Below, in pieces: positions 1-5,705 of a stretch of DNA of 17,668 bases. A program made the translations under genes and the position numbers. The notes beneath the pieces were generated by a model. The model had not been told where the DNA came from, did not search any database, and saw only the letters and a list, made by a program, of their open reading frames with translations. Source of the DNA: Mucilaginibacter sp. (lineage in GTDB: Bacteria; Bacteroidota; Bacteroidia; Sphingobacteriales; Sphingobacteriaceae); assembly GCA_025934475.1 (NCBI GenBank), contig JAICXZ010000006.1, positions 1 to 17,668 on the forward strand. The letters are read 5' to 3'. The first letter of the stretch is position 1, and every line of letters begins with the position of its first letter.

Positions 1-1
1 G

Positions 2-328
2 GGGGGAACAAATTCTTTTTCCGAATACTATACGGCCAGGTACGACTTCGCATTGTTTGACCGGACACTCGCAAATAAAATAGTTTTTGCCCCCCATAAC
101 CTAGTTACCGATAATGCATTCAACGAGTTTCAGCTGATCGTTTGCCGCAATGTGCTGATTTATTTTAATGAGGACCTGCAAAACCGGGTGACCAGCCTTT
201 TTTACGACAGCCTGTGCAATTTTGGATTCCTGGCGCTGGGCAATAAAGAATCGTTGTTGTTTATGGATAAAAAAGATCGTTTCCAGGAAGTGGACCGAAA
301 GGAAAAAATATTTATAAAAAAAGGCTAA
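2..328 (+). CDS. cheR: CheR-type protein-glutamate O-methyltransferase, C-terminal part (5' truncated by window edge)
   Basis: The reading frame is open from base 2 with no convincing start, so the gene begins before the window. The visible residues include FSEYYTARYDFALF, APHNL and IVCRNVLIYF, the last being the hallmark motif of the SAM-binding domain of CheR methyltransferases. CheR proteins methylate glutamates on chemoreceptors or receptor-like sensor proteins in the cytoplasm. In non-motile Bacteroidota, CheR homologues usually sit in CheB/CheR/hybrid-kinase clusters instead of flagellar operons. The downstream hybrid kinase starts 23 bases after this stop, which fits one transcript. 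A TTG at 53 is in frame but lies inside the conserved domain, so it is not the real start. Which receptor it modifies cannot be seen here. Confidence 0.88.
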   Translation, partial: GGTNSFSEYYTARYDFALFDRTLANKIVFAPHNLVTDNAFNEFQLIVCRNVLIYFNEDLQNRVTSLFYDSLCNFGFLALGNKESLLFMDKKDRFQEVDRKEKIFIKKG

Positions 329-351
329 GCCTTTGGCCAAATTCAGATACT

Positions 352-1509
352 ATGGAAGACTCCGAAAAGCTCAAGATTTTAATTGTCGACGACAAGCCCG
401 CAAATCTTATGGCCCAGCAGGCGCTGCTTGCAAAAGAAGATCGTTTGCTTTATACGGCGCAAAACGGAAACGAAGCACTGAAAATTGCTTTGAGTAATAC
501 GCCCGACCTGCTTTTGCTGGACGTACACATGCCCGAAATGGATGGATTTGAAGTCGCCAGGACGATCAGGCAGAATAAAAGGACGAAAGATATTCCCATC
601 ATATTTGTAACTGCTGAAAGGAAGGAGCACCTATCCATGATGAGGGGTTTTGAGGAAGGCGCCATCGACTACCTTTTCAAGCCGCTCGACCCGGAGATCA
701 CGGAAGCAAAGGTGTCGGTGTTGTTAAAGATACAGCGCCAGAAAAAGGAATTATCTGAAAAAAACATAGCCCTGGAACAAGCTGGTAAGCAGATTGAAGA
801 ATTGAATGGGGAACTGCAAAAGAGCGTGGCCTCACTTGAAATAACCAATAAGGAATTGGAATCTTTTTCGTACTCGATTTCGCACGATTTGCGTACTCCG
901 CTCAGAGCAATAGGGTCATTCTCAAACATTATGCTGGAAGAGTATGCTGAGAAACTCGACGATGAAGGCAACCGGATATTGCATATCATTATCAGCAATG
1001 CCCAAAATATGGGCGAGATGATTGATAGGCTGCTTGAATTTTCAAAGCTGGGAAAGAAGGCAATTCGAAAGGATGAGATCGGTATGAAAAAATTAGTGGA
1101 GAATTGCATTACCGGGATCAGCAGATCAATGCAACATAGGGCAGTTATTACTGTTGGGGAGTTGCCGCAAGCCAAAGGCGACCATGATCTGCTCGCCCAT
1201 GTTTGGACCAATCTCATAACAAACGCCATAAAATATTCTGAGAAGAAGACAAACCCGGAGATTGAAATTGGCTCTTATGATGATCTGGGAGGTACAGTCT
1301 ACTACATCAAAGATAATGGCGCCGGGTTTAACATGGCCTACGCCGGCAAGCTATTTGGCGTGTTTCAAAGGCTGCATAGCGCCGATGATTTTAAGGGCAC
1401 CGGGGTTGGGTTGGCCATTGTTCAGCGGATCATTGCCCGCCACGGTGGAAGGATATGGGCCGAGGGAGAGGTTGACAATGGGGCCACGTTTTACTTTGAG
1501 CTTCCATAA
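352..1509 (+). CDS. Receiver-first hybrid protein: REC domain fused to histidine kinase
   Basis: This 385-residue cytoplasmic signalling protein starts with a receiver domain (about residues 7-125). It has the acidic pair D13/D14, phospho-acceptor D57, T87 and K110. A coiled-coil linker (about 126-170) follows. The HisKA domain has SISHDLRTPLRAI with H178, in the style of phytochrome-family kinases. The HATPase_c domain has N287 and N291 in the N box, DNGAGF (321-326) and GTGVGLAI (349-356). There is no membrane segment or sensory domain. Input presumably arrives by phosphotransfer to D57 or through a partner, and output by H178 to a separate regulator. It starts 23 bases after the CheR-type gene, which suggests an operon in which receptor methylation and phosphorelay are coupled. 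The start is ATG with no Shine-Dalgarno sequence. Confidence 0.92.
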   Translation: MEDSEKLKILIVDDKPANLMAQQALLAKEDRLLYTAQNGNEALKIALSNTPDLLLLDVHMPEMDGFEVARTIRQNKRTKDIPIIFVTAERKEHLSMMRGFEEGAIDYLFKPLDPEITEAKVSVLLKIQRQKKELSEKNIALEQAGKQIEELNGELQKSVASLEITNKELESFSYSISHDLRTPLRAIGSFSNIMLEEYAEKLDDEGNRILHIIISNAQNMGEMIDRLLEFSKLGKKAIRKDEIGMKKLVENCITGISRSMQHRAVITVGELPQAKGDHDLLAHVWTNLITNAIKYSEKKTNPEIEIGSYDDLGGTVYYIKDNGAGFNMAYAGKLFGVFQRLHSADDFKGTGVGLAIVQRIIARHGGRIWAEGEVDNGATFYFELP

Positions 1510-1602
1510 CTCTTGGTAGTTAAGAATCGGGGAGCTTTTGGTTTTTAGGTTCAAGTCTTTAATCGCAAGTTACAAGCCAGCGATTCGGAAGGGAGTCCTC
1601 GG

Positions 1603-1631
1603 CCTCGGGTTTCCGCTGGAAAACCCCGAGG
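1603..1631. terminator. GC-rich imperfect hairpin between converging genes
   Basis: The arms 1603-1614 and 1618-1631 pair with two single-base bulges around a three-base loop. It lies between the stop of the + hybrid kinase (1509) and the stop of the - gene at 1658, where a bidirectional transcription barrier would be expected. No T tract follows on either strand, so intrinsic termination is uncertain. Confidence 0.4.
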
Positions 1632-1657
1632 AGACAAAAAGACATATCTACTACCCG

Positions 1658-2209
1658 CTATTCCTTCAACGCCCCCTCAATAAACGATACCAAATCCTGG
1701 TTAGATTTATCAAAGCTCGCGAACAGGCACTTCTTCGCCGCTTTGTATCCAATGATATCCGGCTTTGAGGTATCATTACTTATTTCTTCGGTCACCTTCC
1801 TGGCCTTCCCATTCCGATTATCGAAAATCATGGCATGGTAACTAACTGTTCCGGTCCATTCATTTTTGATCGAGCTGGCCTGATAGGCAGCTATACCTAT
1901 CCTGATGGTTATCCTGCCTGGGTTTGGAGCCTTGAGCGTGTCAGTTAACAGCGTAATTTTACAAGAAGGGAACTCCGACTGCAGGAAGTTTTTCAGTACT
2001 TGTTTAACGGCGGATCCTTCGCATTCAACCTTGCCGTAAGAGGGTATCACACGACTATCAGCTATGACCAGGTCGACGGATTGTTTGTCCAGGAAACCAA
2101 CTTTTGGCGTGGTCGCCACTTTTTCCGGACACCCAACGTAGACTTTTTGGGCATTCGCATTATAAGTTAACAGTACTGTAAAAATTATAAGTAGATTGAT
2201 GTATTTCAT
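1658..2209 (-). CDS. Secreted protein of unknown function, 183 residues
   Basis: I do not recognise this family with confidence. The N-terminus has a lysine, a hydrophobic core (residues 4-15) and a likely signal peptidase I site after NANA (about residue 20), so the protein should be exported. No lipobox cysteine is present. The mature part is about 163 residues with three cysteines and no catalytic motif I can name. The middle (ITIRIGIAAYQ, then a Trp-Thr-Gly-Thr-Val strand and FDNRNGKAR) looks like alternating beta strands. It resembles small periplasmic or outer-membrane-associated proteins that have a YajG- or TolB-N-like alpha/beta fold, but this is only an impression. The ATG lies 7 bases after a TACCTTTG box that has no partner at -33. 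It converges with the hybrid kinase gene. Confidence 0.75.
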   Translation of the reverse strand: MKYINLLIIFTVLLTYNANAQKVYVGCPEKVATTPKVGFLDKQSVDLVIADSRVIPSYGKVECEGSAVKQVLKNFLQSEFPSCKITLLTDTLKAPNPGRITIRIGIAAYQASSIKNEWTGTVSYHAMIFDNRNGKARKVTEEISNDTSKPDIIGYKAAKKCLFASFDKSNQDLVSFIEGALKE

Positions 2210-2323
2210 GGGCCCAAAGGTAGTATTTTAGCAACGTACGCCGACCGCCATCTATTGCATTGCCGCCGAATATGGCGTAGGAATACGGCGAAACTGTTGT
2301 TCAAATGCTTTTTGCATTCTTTG

Positions 2324-2365
2324 TATTTCCATAGGGGGTCTCCAAAGGAGACACCTGCGGAAATA
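2324..2365 (-). terminator. Long nested hairpin just after the LolA-like gene
   Basis: Outer arms TATTTCC (2324-2330) and GGAAATA (2359-2365) enclose a perfect inner stem, GTCTCC-AAA-GGAGAC (2338-2352). The hairpin starts four bases beyond the stop of the - gene at 2370, the usual place for a terminator. The bases that follow on the - strand are A-rich, not T-rich, so it could also be a 3'-end stabilising structure. Confidence 0.55.
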
Positions 2366-2369
2366 GAAG

Positions 2370-3080
2370 TTACTTTGCCGGCATCTCAAATATCTTCGGA
2401 TCAACATCCTTATTAATCGTTACTGCTTTCACCGTATAGGCTAACTGTATCTGGCCCAGGTCTACATCGATCTTATAAGGAGCCAGGTATCCGATATCCG
2501 TTTTCTGGTAATTGGAAAGGGTGGTTGAAACATCAGCCGTTTGACCCTGCATAGAAACGGTCTGGGTCAGTTTATTGAGCAGATAAGTAGTCGCATCAAT
2601 AAAATAGGTTTTTTCAGACTTGTCTACAGTTATCTTTATTTTGTAGTTGTTGCCGTCTTTGCCAAGCAGCTCGGCCTTGCCGCCCATTGCGGCATAATTT
2701 AGTAAAGAACCGCCTATCCAAAGTTCATCCTTACCGGGTTGGTACTGGTCGTCTGACATTGGTGCAGGGTCGGTTGAGCCGGTAAAAGGGTTAATGGTCC
2801 ACCCGCCTTTATCTGTATAGCACTGAATTATTTTAGAACCGTTTATTTCCGCCTGGCTCAGGTATCCTTTTCCCACCAGCAAGGTGGTTGATGCTGGATT
2901 ATCGCCCCCCATCACGCTTACCGTGGCATCGGTATAAACTGATTTTATCTGGTTCAGTTTGTCTTTTCCGCCAATGGCGTCAGCGTATTTGCCTATAATA
3001 TCTTCAGCTGTTTGCGCCTTTGCAGCAAAACTCAGGGATACCGCTGCTATCAGCAGCAGGCAAAATTTCATGATTTTCAT
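2370..3080 (-). CDS. Exported LolA/LolB-like outer-membrane lipoprotein-sorting family protein
   Basis: This 236-residue protein has a Sec signal peptide (about residues 1-22, cleavage after AKA). The mature start, AEDIIGKYADAIGGKDKLNQI, is typical of a large Bacteroidota group related to LolA. These proteins are predicted to form an open beta half-barrel in the periplasm that binds lipid or lipoprotein acyl chains. The rest alternates strands and turns (YFIDATTYLLNKL, then IDVDLGQIQLAY), ending with the common VDPKIFEMPAK terminus. There is no lipobox cysteine, so it is probably soluble. It stands alone: both neighbours are more than 150 bases away. Its substrate is unknown; many paralogues exist and few have been tested. 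The start is the ATG of MKIMKF; a second ATG three codons downstream would also leave the signal peptide intact. Confidence 0.8.
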   Translation of the reverse strand: MKIMKFCLLLIAAVSLSFAAKAQTAEDIIGKYADAIGGKDKLNQIKSVYTDATVSVMGGDNPASTTLLVGKGYLSQAEINGSKIIQCYTDKGGWTINPFTGSTDPAPMSDDQYQPGKDELWIGGSLLNYAAMGGKAELLGKDGNNYKIKITVDKSEKTYFIDATTYLLNKLTQTVSMQGQTADVSTTLSNYQKTDIGYLAPYKIDVDLGQIQLAYTVKAVTINKDVDPKIFEMPAK

Positions 3081-3347
3081 AATTTTCCGGTTTATGTGTT
3101 CTCAAAAATGGTTTCCGTTTAGACATGGTGCGTTACCCAATGTTACTGAATTACAGGCGTTAACACAAAACTATTTTCGGGCTGTTGACGCCTGATCGGG
3201 GCCAAGATTAGCAAGAGCTGCGGCCTCTCGCGTCTTAAAATGTAAAGCTATCGATTTTAGCCGTTCCCATGTTCACGAAAACAGGGGGTTTTGCATCGAT
3301 TTTGCAGATTCTAGATTTTGAAACGGTTGATAATTAGACTATTACAA

Positions 3348-3408
3348 CAAAACAAGGCCGGCAAGGGGGCGCAAGGATGAACACTTCGTGTCCTGGCCTG
3401 CCGTTTTG
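3348..3408. repeat. Imperfect long inverted repeat in a gene-free stretch
   Basis: CAAAAC at 3348-3353 pairs with GTTTTG at 3403-3408. After a two-base bulge, 3356-3366 pairs with 3392-3402 at nine of eleven positions. The interior holds a second, small stem with ACAC and GTGT around TTC (about 3381-3391). It is GC-rich at the core, has no T tract, and does not adjoin a gene end. Confidence 0.5.
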
Positions 3409-3414
3409 CACCGG

Positions 3415-3433
3415 ACAAATTGCCATAATTTGT
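3415..3433. promoter_or_regulatory. Perfect 7-bp inverted repeat with 5-base spacer
   Basis: ACAAATT (3415-3421) and AATTTGT (3427-3433) are exact inverted copies separated by GCCAT. The 12-base centre-to-centre spacing is of the size bound by dimeric helix-turn-helix regulators. It lies far from any gene start, so an operator role is speculative. Confidence 0.3.
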
Positions 3434-3488
3434 TATGACATCTACTGATAGTGAGTTGCTTAAGCGTTTGCTGAAATTTGCTTAGTGT

Positions 3489-3543
3489 GCCGGTTTTCGA
3501 TTTCGCACATTTGATCTTATAACAATTGTGCTGAAAACCCGGC
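3489..3543 (-). terminator. Nested hairpin after the small gene at 3567-3761
   Basis: GCCGGTTTTC (3489-3498) pairs with GAAAACCCGGC (3533-3543) with one bulged base. GCACA (3505-3509) pairs with TGTGC (3527-3531) inside it. The structure begins 24 bases beyond the stop of the - gene at 3567, so it probably ends or protects that transcript. No T run follows. Confidence 0.45.
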
Positions 3544-3566
3544 GCAAATGCCAGAGCCTGTGCCGA

Positions 3567-3761
3567 TTACGCGATATCTTCCCCGTCGTCCAAAAAAGCT
3601 TCCTCCAGTCTCACCATCTCCATTAAATAAACATCCAGGAACTGCTCTTGCCCGTCGAGGACAGTAGATGCTACGGTTCTGATTTGATCTTTCTTTTTTT
3701 CGATCTCCAGGCTAATCATTGCCGGAGTGTTGGTGCTTGAATTGATTTTAATGGCAGGCAT
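3567..3761 (-). CDS. Small protein of unknown function, 64 residues
   Basis: I do not recognise this protein. From the ATG at 3761 it reads MPAIKINSSTNTPAM, a lysine-rich patch (EIEKKKDQIR), then an acidic C-terminus (MEMVRLEEAFLDDGEDIA) that looks helical. It has no signal peptide, no cysteine and no membrane segment, so it is presumably cytoplasmic. The frame stays open upstream to a GTG at 3851, which would give 94 residues. I prefer the ATG because a well-formed promoter (TTG, 19-base spacer, TAGCATTG) lies inside that extension at 3833-3804 and would place the transcript start near 3797, about 36 bases before the ATG. The promoter and the nested hairpin downstream support a real gene. 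Function cannot be inferred. Confidence 0.55.
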   Translation of the reverse strand: MPAIKINSSTNTPAMISLEIEKKKDQIRTVASTVLDGQEQFLDVYLMEMVRLEEAFLDDGEDIA

Positions 3762-3803
3762 AAGATTTCGTTTTCCAGGTGAAGTAAGCGACTTTCGTGT
3801 CGC

Positions 3804-3833
3804 CAATGCTATATTCGATAAAATATATGTCAA
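3804..3833 (-). promoter_or_regulatory. Bacteroidota-type promoter for the small 64-residue protein
   Basis: On the - strand, TTG (complement of 3831-3833) is followed after 19 bases by TAGCATTG (complement of 3804-3811). This matches the Bacteroidota consensus TTG / TAnnTTTG at all but one base of the -7 box. Transcription would begin near 3797. Confidence 0.5.
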
Positions 3834-3841
3834 TTGGATGC

Positions 3842-3881
3842 GTAAAATCACCCAATTTTACCCCGTTAAAACACGGTTTTA
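3842..3881. promoter_or_regulatory. Two adjacent AT-rich dyads upstream of the small-protein promoter
   Basis: GTAAAAT (3842-3848) and ATTTTAC (3855-3861) form a perfect 7-bp inverted repeat with a 6-base spacer. Five bases on, TAAAAC (3867-3872) and GTTTTA (3876-3881) form a 6-bp hairpin with loop ACG. They lie just upstream of the - promoter at 3833 and could be regulator sites. Confidence 0.35.
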
Positions 3882-4050
3882 GAATTGCCAACAACTCAAC
3901 CCAACAAAAGTTTTTTTAATTGTTTAGGTGGAAGTGAAGAGCTATAAAAATTGTTGCCTTTTTTGTCATATAAAAAACTATAAATTTTATATTTCTATTT
4001 GAAAACATTACCTCGATGCCACCCGTACAAGGGGCTAAATTCGATTTGAT

Positions 4051-4356
4051 ATGAGCCAGCGAGTGAAAGCGATAGGCGGGGTTGTAAGCCCGGCAAAAGT
4101 TATCTTAACTCTTCTTTTAATTGCCCTGTTTTCCTGCAAAAAAAATAATGCTCTTGATACCCGTGTGTTGCAGGTGGGCACAAAATGTAATATATACTCG
4201 GGCGTGTTTCAACCAGGAGATACACAACCAGCCCAGCCTGTAACGGTAACCGGTATCTACCGCACAGCCAGTTCCGGTCTGATCTATTATAACGTTACCG
4301 ATACCAATGGAGTTGTATGGCAGATTCCTGACAACGACCTGCAGGTGGTGAAGTAA
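4051..4356 (+). CDS. Small exported lipoprotein of unknown function
   Basis: The 101-residue product has a charged N-terminus, a hydrophobic stretch (about residues 14-26) and the lipobox LFSC with lipidation at C29, followed by KKNN. It should therefore be a lipoprotein, about 73 residues after processing. The mature part (VGTKCNIYSGVF, then YRTASSGLIYYNVTDTNGVVWQIPDNDLQVV) reads as a compact beta domain resembling an SH3-like or OB-like barrel, but I recognise no named family. It is a monocistron: 289 bases separate it from the small - gene, and 152 bases from the ApbE start. The ATG has no clear Shine-Dalgarno sequence, and no well-spaced promoter is visible. A triple TGTTAAA element lies 24 bases after its stop. 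Confidence 0.75.
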   Translation: MSQRVKAIGGVVSPAKVILTLLLIALFSCKKNNALDTRVLQVGTKCNIYSGVFQPGDTQPAQPVTVTGIYRTASSGLIYYNVTDTNGVVWQIPDNDLQVVK

Positions 4357-4379
4357 AATCGCAGTTTTCACTTCGCAAT

Positions 4380-4411
4380 TGTTAAAAAATGTTAAACTAG
4401 ATGTTTTAACA
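4380..4411. promoter_or_regulatory. Triple TGTTAAA element before the apbE operon
   Basis: TGTTAAA occurs directly repeated at 4380-4386 and 4390-4396, ten bases apart, which is about one helical turn. It occurs inverted at 4405-4411. The outer pair forms a perfect 8-bp inverted repeat (4380-4387 with 4404-4411), and the inner copy can pair with the same right arm. It lies between the lipoprotein stop (4356) and the ApbE start (4509), so it could be an operator for the operon or a weak terminator for the lipoprotein gene. Confidence 0.4.
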
Positions 4412-4508
4412 CCCTTCGCGCTGTTTTTCATTTAATATTCAGAATTGGCCGGTAATATTGTTGTTACGAATAAGGGCCGGCGATTTGGATGCACTGAAAA
4501 ACAGCATA

Positions 4509-5444
4509 ATGGAGCAAGTTTCACTTTTCAAGCGGACATGCAAGCTCATGGGCAACCGGTTTGAGCTCAGCGTGGTTTCGGACAACGAAACCTGGGCCAA
4601 CGCACGCATTGATGAGGGCATCGCCGAAATACAGCGCATAGAAAAACTGCTCACCACCTTTAGCGACGATAGCGAAACCGCTTTGATCAACCGTAACGCC
4701 GGAGTAATGCCAGTTCAGGTGAGCCGCGAAACATTCGATCTCATTGAGCGTTCACTTCGTATATCAGAGATTACGCAGGGCGCTTTTGATATCACTTACG
4801 GCTCTATTGATAAGCGCTTGTGGAACTTCGATCAAACCATGACCTCGCTTCCGGATAAGGAGATAGCGAAGAAAATGGTGCGGCTGATCAATTACCGCAA
4901 TGTGATCCCGGACCGGGAAAAATGCACGGTGTTTCTAAAAGAGCTGGGTATGCGCATCGGTTTTGGCGGTATTGGAAAAGGGTATGCTGCCGAGCGTGCC
5001 AAAATGATCATGAAGCATAACGGTGTAGAAAGCGGTGTAGTCAACGCCTCCGGCGACTTAACCGCCTGGGGCCACCAGCCCAATGGTCAACCCTGGACGG
5101 TGGGTATTGCGAACCCGGAAGCGGCGCAGGAAGTTTTCTCGTATATGTCCATCTCTGATATGGCTGTGGCCACCTCTGGCAATTACGAAAAGTTTGTGAT
5201 GATTGATGGCAAACGTTATTCGCACACCATTGATCCACGCACTGGTTTGCCGGTTACGGGAATAAAAAGCGTCACCATTATTACTACCAATGCAGAAATT
5301 GCCGATGCCATGGCTACCCCGGTTACCATTATGGGTATAAGCACCGGTTTGGATATGATTAACCAGATAAAAAATATCGAGGCAATAATAATTGACGACA
5401 ATGATCGTCTATATACTTCGCATAACATACATATTAAACAATAA
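4509..5444 (+). CDS. apbE: ApbE-family FAD:protein FMN transferase
   Basis: ApbE enzymes use FAD and Mg2+ to attach FMN covalently to Thr or Ser of target proteins. From the ATG at 4509 the product has 311 residues, normal for the family. Conserved features are RTCKLMGNRFELSVV near the start, GAFDIT, the GGIGKGYAAERA loop (about residues 153-164), VNASGDLTAWG, YSHTIDPRTG (237-246) and the metal-site ADAMAT (265-270). The frame is open to a TTG at 4458, but that extension is not family-like, so I chose the ATG. Neither version has an obvious signal peptide or lipobox. This is odd, because most ApbE proteins work outside the cytoplasm. The next gene begins 14 bases after the stop, so the enzyme is probably dedicated to the envelope proteins of this operon. 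Confidence 0.93.
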   Translation: MEQVSLFKRTCKLMGNRFELSVVSDNETWANARIDEGIAEIQRIEKLLTTFSDDSETALINRNAGVMPVQVSRETFDLIERSLRISEITQGAFDITYGSIDKRLWNFDQTMTSLPDKEIAKKMVRLINYRNVIPDREKCTVFLKELGMRIGFGGIGKGYAAERAKMIMKHNGVESGVVNASGDLTAWGHQPNGQPWTVGIANPEAAQEVFSYMSISDMAVATSGNYEKFVMIDGKRYSHTIDPRTGLPVTGIKSVTIITTNAEIADAMATPVTIMGISTGLDMINQIKNIEAIIIDDNDRLYTSHNIHIKQ

Positions 5445-5458
5445 TCCCCTGATTTAAA

Positions 5459-5680
5459 ATGACAAATAAACTAATATGGATAATGGGCTGTCTGCTGGCT
5501 GCGACGGGTCTTTCTTCCTGTGTGCATGTAAAAGAATATCAAAAAAATCGGATCAACGATGCCGAAATGGTTTTGAACAATCGCAAGGTAGAGAAGAACG
5601 AACTGAATTTCGAATCGTATAGGGAAGCCGCGTCGGGTGCAAATGCCGGAAAAACCGGCGGTGGCTGCGGGTGCAATTGA
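5459..5680 (+). CDS. DUF4266-type small lipoprotein with GGGCGCN tail
   Basis: The 73-residue product has a lipobox LSSC with the lipidated cysteine at C21, giving a 53-residue mature lipoprotein, probably on the periplasmic side of a membrane. The sequence VHVKEYQKNRINDAEM followed by YREAASGANAG and the glycine-rich end with C70 and C72 fits the DUF4266 family, whose members share a GGGCGCN terminus. The Cys-Gly-Cys pair could bind metal or form a redox disulfide. E56-A-A-S59-G-A61-N is close to the D-x-x-[ST]-G-A-[ST] sequence flavinylated by ApbE, lacking only the final Ser/Thr and with Glu for Asp. Its position directly after apbE makes it my leading candidate target. Whether S59 carries FMN is inference. 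The start is ATG without a Shine-Dalgarno sequence. Confidence 0.85.
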   Translation: MTNKLIWIMGCLLAATGLSSCVHVKEYQKNRINDAEMVLNNRKVEKNELNFESYREAASGANAGKTGGGCGCN

Positions 5681-5705
5681 TAATCCTTTAACATTTTATT
5701 AAGCA

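Larger units (their letters stand above)
3081..3566. other. Gene-free stretch with three inverted repeats
   Basis: No believable coding frame lies here. The first part should hold the promoter of the - gene ending at 2370; a perfect TAGTTTTG box on the - strand (3173-3166) is visible but lacks a TTG partner at the right distance. Further on there are three dyads: an imperfect long hairpin (3348-3408), a perfect 7-bp inverted repeat (3415-3433), and a nested hairpin (3489-3543) next to the stop of the small - gene. A small RNA or a degenerate palindromic element is possible but not shown. Confidence 0.5.

Noticed and set aside
669..1229. 186-codon open frame on the - strand inside the hybrid kinase
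   Set aside because: The + frame encodes clear HisKA and HATPase motifs. The - frame is serine/phenylalanine-rich with no recognisable domain.
2214..2221. TACCTTTG on the - strand as promoter of the unknown secreted protein at 1658-2209
   Set aside because: It would start transcription at about the ATG itself and it lacks a -33 box.
3166..3173. TAGTTTTG on the - strand as promoter of the LolA-like gene
   Set aside because: The -7 box is perfect but no TTG lies 19-21 bases upstream, so I did not list it as a feature.
3762..3851. GTG at 3851 as the start of the small - protein
   Set aside because: A well-spaced promoter lies within the extension, so transcripts would begin after this GTG.
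3961..3988. TTTTG with TAAATTTT as promoter of the small lipoprotein
   Set aside because: The 15-base spacer is too short and the region is so AT-rich that chance matches are expected.
4458..4508. TTG at 4458 as the start of ApbE
   Set aside because: The added residues are not family-like, form no signal peptide, and ApbE homology begins shortly after the ATG at 4509.
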